The translations under genes were made by a program, and so were the position numbers. A stretch of DNA of 64,000 nucleotides from Acanthosoma haemorrhoidale (Eukaryota > Arthropoda > Insecta > Hemiptera > Acanthosomatidae), in assembly GCA_930367205.1 (NCBI GenBank), contig OV884012.1:57805239-57869238 (forward strand), given 5' to 3'. How positions within the stretch are numbered: position 1 is the stretch's first letter; every line of letters starts with the position of its first letter. The notes under the pieces were generated by a model. It was not told where the DNA came from and did no database searches. It was given only the letters and a program-made list of their open reading frames with translations. This document shows, one piece after another, positions 59,701 through 64,000 of this stretch.

Positions 59701-60480
59701 TTAGAACTTTAGGTGTCTTGCTCAGCGTCATGAGCAAAGTACTTTGTTAAATAATAAGAAATAATTACAAGTATTAAAAATAACAGGAGTGTAGCTTTAA
59801 AGAGTAAACTCACTTCACGCAACTTAATTTCCCTAAAGACCCGTCAGTTAAAAAAAAGTACGGGTGTGTATTGATTAGAGTGTTAGGAATGTAATAAATC
59901 TATTGCTGTTAGTACCAATAGAAAATTATTTATTAGATGCAAAGAACATTTTATACAAAAACAAGCCACTTCTACCAGCATCTACAGAATGAAGGGGATC
60001 AGAATGCCCCACATAGCGTTGCCTTACCATAACCTGCGAATGACAAATAATTAATCAACAGTCAAGAAAAAGTAGAAATTAATTATATTCCTTTTTATCC
60101 GATAATATCAATAGAAAATAAGAGATAGTGAATACACAAATGCTAAAAAAACCCACCCCCTTCATAGGTCCTAAATAAAGCCAGTCGTCGAGTGAAGTCA
60201 ATACAATCAATCTATTTTTTTTAACCAATCTGCTTCATACAAAGAATTTAGTATGTTTTAAATTATTTAATCATCAATCGGGTGAGTACCCATGATTAAT
60301 GTATGATTGTGTTTTTTAGTTTATTTATTATGGTATTATACATAAAATTACTAAACCATTTCTGTCTTAATTAAATTTTATGGTCAGTTCAGCAATTGAT
60401 TTTTTTTTTACAAACGTTTTATTTATTGTTCTTTTTAATAATTGATTTGTTTTGCATGATTCATATGACTTTTTTTTTAG
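56771..60480. other. Long A+T-rich stretch without recognised features
   Basis: About 3.7 kb with no repeat family, hairpin or coding sequence that I can support. The last ten bases form a T tract ending in AG at 60479-60480, a candidate splice acceptor. Confidence 0.4.
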
Positions 60481-60581
60481 CAACTGAAGATGACAGCATA
60501 GACCGAGAACGTTTTTGTGGCAAGCCGAAGCAAACATATTCTGGAAAGATAATGTTGGCCCAACATACAGGAAAATTCTAA
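60481..60581 (+). CDS. Candidate coding exon (unknown gene)
   Basis: A strong acceptor (nine T then AG at 60479-60480) precedes a frame reading TEDDSIDRERFCGKPKQ and ending IMLAQHTGKF before TAA at 60579-60581. The composition is charged and non-repetitive and the base composition is less A+T-rich than the flanks. The frame enters with two bases of a codon (CA), which joined to the G left by the candidate exon at 2001-2112 gives GCA, so the phases match. No AATAAA follows closely; a GTAAAC donor-like site lies at about 60606, after the stop. The track-like longer frame upstream is only T-rich intronic sequence. The product is unknown. Confidence 0.3.
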
Positions 60582-61141
60582 GACAGAAGTTTTTAATTTG
60601 TGCTAGGTAAACTTTCGATAAGTGATGATTGAATTCAAGTCATTCTTTCCAATTCGCTGTAGACCTAACTAAGCAACTCGATGAAAATTTTCACGCCTCA
60701 AGAAAACCTAGGTTCAATTTCGTTTGTAACTTTGATTTAAGCTCCCCCAGTTATTAATCTGGTTGTTGACTGACCAATCACCAATTCCTGTTTCAATGTT
60801 CACATTATCTTTTAATGCAATTAATTATTCAAGTTCTAATTGACCATCAATTTTTTTTTTTTTTTTCATAGCCTAAAGAAGCTATAATTTTACAGATGTA
60901 CTTTGAGCTGTTTTCCATTATTTTCACATTTATTTACTATTTCTATTTCTAAAATATAATCTCTTAGTAATTCGATTTTTTTGTTATTCGTTAAAACTTT
61001 TTGATGTATCATTGTTTTTTTGTCTTTTTCTTCCTACCCCCTTTAAATTTACAGATAACTATATATAATTATAGATCCTCAGGCGAATCTATTTAAAAAT
61101 TATTTTTGTGTTTCCTGTAGCATCGCTACGTAATATATAGG

Positions 61142-61902
61142 TTTTTTTTGTTTTTTTTTGTTTTTTTCCCCTAAGCTCTCTAGTTAGAAATTCAGATGAG
61201 GGAAAAATATAGAATATTTAGGTTAATCGGATCCTTATACTAGGAGTACCTGCTTGAAGGTGGTGTGAGAGGAGTAAGGGGTGTGGGAAGCCTTGGTGGA
61301 GGTTGGTTGTTTCGGTACAGTGGTGAGAGTCCACTGGTGGCTGGGCCTATAGTCTCTCTAGGCATGTTGTGTAGTCATATTTAGTCTGATTACAGTGATG
61401 GGTGCCCCTTAGAGGCTTGTTGTTGGTGGGCCTAGTGCCTTGTAGTCCACCATTTCCTCTGCTTTACTCGATCTTGTCATCATGTCAGCATGTTGTCATC
61501 GTGCCGGTAGCGGTGGTGGTGTCATGTCTTTGAATAGAGGGTTTAGACTGTGTTTCATCGAGTCGAAGAACTTCTTTTGATGATGTCGGTGATGGTGGGG
61601 AGCTCAAACTTTTCGTTCATGTCGGAAGCCTTCATTTCACAAAATGCCAGAGTGCCACTCGCAGGATCTTGTTCTGGAAGCTCTGGAGTCGAGTTATGGT
61701 GCTGCCATGTAGGAATCTAAAGAGTGGTGTCCCAAACAGTAGAGCTGGCCTCAGGACGCTCTTGTATATTAAGAGTTTCAGCCGAAGGGATATGGCCTGG
61801 CTTGTGATGAGATGCTGGAGAGAGTAGTAAGTTCTGCGGACTCGTTTCGATTTCTTCTGCAAATGTGTGTCGAACGTCATGTGTCTACCTAGGTTGATGC
61901 CT
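61142..61902 (-). mobile_element. Family D LINE, copy D2, nested in C4
   Basis: A minus-strand 5'-truncated element. Its A-rich tail is the T-rich run at 61142-61167, its 3' UTR hairpins are at 61318-61363, and its reverse transcriptase thumb is encoded at 61632-61880. It starts at GGCATCAACCTAGG (complement ending at about 61902), almost the same point as copy D1. It interrupts the family C sequence that reads continuously at 33160-33190 and 13420-13445, so it inserted after C4. Confidence 0.9.
61632..61895 (-). pseudogene. Reverse transcriptase C-terminal fragment (family D)
   Basis: The frame reads FDTHLQKKSKRVRRTYYSLQ, LLIYKSVLRPALLFGTPLF and LQSFQNKILRVALWH, nearly identical to copy D1, then ends early (HFVK, stop) because of a frameshift; the homologous continuation follows in another frame to about 61565. 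Confidence 0.88.
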
Positions 61903-62023
61903 ATTTATTTAGTTATTTTATAAAAATTATATAGTGAATAAACAAGTATAATGATATACATTATACGTGACTGGACTAAACTGACTAATAAAGGTGCCCT
62001 TTTTGATCAACATTAAAACTAAC

Positions 62024-62530
62024 TTACATACTAATTCTTAACCTAATTTTTCCCCGACAGTCTGTGGCCATCGATGCGGGAGGGGTGGTGGGGTCATAGA
62101 CTAATAACACTGGGTTGGTTAGGCACTGTAACGAGTCAAAAAACTTGATGTGTCTCCGGCGGATGAGCTCACCCACCGACGACACACCAAGCGATAGCCG
62201 GTAAGACCTGTGTCGTACTTTTCCTATTTTATTACTAAAATGAGTAGAGAAATGGAGATGCCTATCCATTTTTATGCCCAGATAGTGCATTGAGAAAGCT
62301 GGCGAGTTTTCTGGCCCTCCTATACTATACGATTTTGGCAAGGATTTTTTCCCCTTTTGGAGGGAGAAGATTACGCAGTCGGTCTTCCCGGCGTTTACCC
62401 TGATGTTCAACTTGCCGGGTCTGTCACTGATAACGTTACAAACTGACTCAGCCTGTGTAAGAGCTCTTTGTGCACTCATGCTGCTGCTGTAAATCGCAAT
62501 GTCGTCGGCGAAAGCGATTACAGTAGCTTT
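62024..62530 (-). pseudogene. Reverse transcriptase palm end and thumb (family C)
   Basis: The frame begins with the catalytic AFADD box (plus-strand 62501-62515), followed by the IAIYSSSM motif, the NAGKTDCVIFS motif, MHYLGIKMDRHLHFSTHF and RHRSYRLS. The 71 codons present in copy C2 are then missing, and the frame resumes LGVSSVGELIRRRHIKFFD to the stop at 62024. The catalytic aspartates are intact. A frameshift just upstream (about 62530) separates it from the preceding palm segment. Confidence 0.9.
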
Positions 62531-62841
62531 CTTATAGTTGTCCCAACAATTTCAGATGTGTAAATGCTGAAAAGAACCGGAGACAGAACCGCACCTTGAG
62601 GAACTCCACAAGTCAGAGGTAATAGGTTAGAGAGGCAATCACCCAGCCGTATCCTCACCGATCTGTTCCTCAAGAACGAAACCAACATGGTGTATAGCTG
62701 CTCTGAGCATTCCCTGTCGCAAAGCTGTCGGCACAGCATCCCGTGGGACACTGAGTCTAAAGCCTGCGTGCAGTCCAACGAGATCATAGCAGTTGCTGTA
62801 TTCTTGTTGATACTGAGGGTGGCTTCCGTCTGTACCGTCAC
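62518..62841 (-). pseudogene. Reverse transcriptase palm segment (family C)
   Basis: The frame reads TAMISLDCTQALDSVSHGML, the first catalytic palm motif with its aspartate, then FLRNRSVRIRLGD and CGVPQGAVLSPVLFSIYTSE, the standard PQG..LSP motif. It ends at a stop created by an indel before the FADD box. It belongs with the frames on either side as one broken ORF. Confidence 0.92.
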
Positions 62842-62936
62842 AAGTAAATGTTATGTACTCAGATAAGCCTGAAAACCTTTCTGTTCGTGCGGAATGATAG
62901 CATTTTCCAAACAGAACTCCTTCAGGTAGTTCAGTA

Positions 62937-63224
62937 TTATCTTTTCAAGAATCTTCCCCACGTGAGGGAGGAGACTGATCGGGCGATAGTGGGCGGGTGG
63001 TCACCTCTCTTTGTGGGCTTGCGCAGCGGGAACAAGATAGCTTGTTTCCACGCTGTCGGGAAGTATCGCAACCTGATACATGAATTGTACAGGTTAACGA
63101 GTTGGGCAATCCCTCTCCTCGGCAGCTGTTTCAGCAATACCGTTTGCACCCCGTCACTCCCTAGTGCTCGGTTTCCCTGACACCGGCAAAGAATCGACTT
63201 GAGCTGCTTCGGGGAGCCAAACAT
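62937..63224 (-). pseudogene. Reverse transcriptase finger segment (family C)
   Basis: The frame contains NRALGSDGVQTVLLKQLP (the usual K.p.GpDgi...l...p motif), then YFPTAWKQAILFPLRKPTKR and SVSSLTWGRFLKR (a decayed YRPISLL..L.K..E motif). It is separated by indels from its neighbours. Confidence 0.88.
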
Positions 63225-63245
63225 ATAGTTCTGGCCTGTCCTCAG

Positions 63246-63644
63246 CTACCTAGGATCGTGGTAGTTACCTGTCCTAGCGGCGTTTTCTGCGGTATTGTGG
63301 TCGTCCAGTATTTTAGCCTGTTCTTCCGATGTGTAGAGGGTGTCTTCGTCATAAAGACGGACACCTGAGTCCTTCTTGGTAGTGGTCCTAAGGAGTTTCC
63401 AAAACATACGGAAATCGCTGTGTAAGCCACGAAGCCGTTCCTGCCACATTGCCGTCTTCCAATTCCTCATTAAGTCACGAATTTGCGTTGTGAGAGAGTT
63501 TACTACTTTCTTGGCTTGACGAGTCCTTGTTCTATACCAGTTATTCTTCCAATTATTGCGTAATGCAATAATTCGAAGAATATGGTCTGGTGGTTTTTGT
63601 AGCATAGGTGGCTTCGGGATAAACTTAGGGAGTGTCAGCTGCAT
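63246..63644 (-). pseudogene. Linker between endonuclease and reverse transcriptase (family C)
   Basis: The frame carries LRIIALRNNWKNNWYRTRTR, LTTQIRDLMRNWKTAMWQER and FWKLLRTTTKK, matching the basic, W-rich linker that precedes the reverse transcriptase in Jockey-type ORF2 (the segments normally annotated as ..R...R..W.r..d...k..l......i...i....n..w......l.......fW...k). It overlaps the next frame slightly. Confidence 0.8.
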
Positions 63645-64000
63645 CGACGATAACCTCGGTCACGAAAGCTACCTGTCTATCCACTTCCTCTATAGTGCGG
63701 AGAACAGAAACTGTATGCAATTGGTGGCCAAGTTGTGATCGATATAGGTCCCAGTCGGCTCGACTATAATCGTACTTCGTGGGACGTGGGATTACAAATC
63801 TACCGTCAATAGAATACAGGACTGGCAGGTGGTCGGTCGTCAATACGTCCAGGGTCACACAATTGTTTATCCTGTGCGGCTGTTTTGTGAGTAAGAGATC
63901 TACGGCGGAAGTAATTGTACTGTCGCCTCTATGGTGAAAGGTGTAGTTCTGTGGGTGAACGACAGTAAAGGGTGCCTTTACCATTTTTCTCCCCACTGGA
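63625..64000 (-). pseudogene. C-terminal part of APE-type endonuclease (family C), cut by window edge
   Basis: The frame is open to the window edge. It shows the closing motifs of the apurinic-type endonuclease: a HPQNYTFHHRGDSTITSAVD block (the P.pTf....g..S.iD motif) and then TTDHLPVLYSI, the conserved (S/T)DH.PV catalytic end. This enzyme nicks target DNA to prime reverse transcription. The N-terminal half of the endonuclease and ORF1 would lie beyond 64000. Confidence 0.9.

Larger units (their letters stand above)
60851..64000 (-). mobile_element. Family C Jockey-type LINE, copy C4, largest; runs off the window
   Basis: A minus-strand element from its poly(A) tail (T16 at 60851-60866) through an unusual extended 3' UTR, the reverse transcriptase, and the end of the endonuclease at the window edge. 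The 3' UTR is split by a family D insertion (61142-61902). The coding region is broken into five frames by small indels and carries an in-frame 213-base deletion near 62191 relative to copy C2, so it is inactive. It is the most complete family C copy here. Confidence 0.92.

Noticed and set aside
62848..63180. Plus-strand ORF of 110 codons
   Set aside because: Antisense shadow of the reverse transcriptase finger segment of copy C4.
1..64000. CRISPR array, phage, operon or bacterial gene
   Set aside because: No spaced repeats of that type, no ribosome binding site pattern, no gene clusters; all evidence is of a eukaryotic nuclear region.

Overview
This is a nuclear window from an animal genome, most likely an arthropod. 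The evidence is an A+T-rich background with many poly-A/T runs, a very low density of coding sequence, many 5'-truncated non-LTR (LINE) retrotransposons of the Jockey type, a 5'-truncated U2 snRNA copy, a tRNA-derived SINE head and a mariner end. My guess is an insect, possibly a hemipteran, but nothing here fixes the species. There is no operon, phage, CRISPR array or bacterial gene. No complete protein-coding host gene can be demonstrated.

Most recognisable sequence belongs to three LINE families, named here A, C and D. Family A has about 15 copies on both strands: 12.5-13.0, 15.5-16.3, 16.9, 20.0, 23.7, 27.3-28.9 (the best copy, with a 394-codon reverse transcriptase ORF), 30.5-31.0, 31.6, 40.8, 45.7-46.2, 48.4-48.9, 50.5, 55.0-55.9 and 56.2 kb, plus a decayed one at 4.85-5.37 kb. 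Six of them have target-site duplications that can be read by eye. Family C has seven copies, all on the minus strand: 13.3, 22.9, 33.1-33.8, 36.0, 41.0, 47.4-47.9 and 60.85-64.0 kb. The last runs off the right edge and carries the end of the endonuclease plus most of the reverse transcriptase. Family D has two copies, at 0.47-1.23 kb (+) and 61.14-61.90 kb (-); the second is nested inside the 3' UTR of the large C copy. A separate RNase H/zinc-knuckle LINE remnant lies at 35.6-36.0 kb.

Possible host signal is limited to short exon-like pieces. A 112-bp plus-strand candidate exon with acceptor, ATG and donor lies at 2001-2112. A second plus-strand candidate exon, at 60481, has a reading phase compatible with the first. 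If both are real and belong to one gene, almost the whole window is one ~58-kb intron and every family C LINE lies antisense to it. Other exon-like ORFs on the minus strand (3827-4072, 9911-10099, 46683-46910) have no recognised function.

The remaining unique sequence holds several G+C-richer islands (about 5.4-5.8, 10.7-11.6, 17.4-17.8, 38.9-39.3, 52.5-52.9 and 56.4-56.8 kb) that look like candidate cis-regulatory or conserved non-coding blocks. One of them (10.7-11.6 kb) instead resembles a solo LTR. I found no new multi-gene system. The most checkable oddities are the fold-back 5' junction of the best family A copy, a dispersed repeat whose hairpin covaries between its two copies, the doubled 3' terminus in family C, and the phase-matched exon pair.
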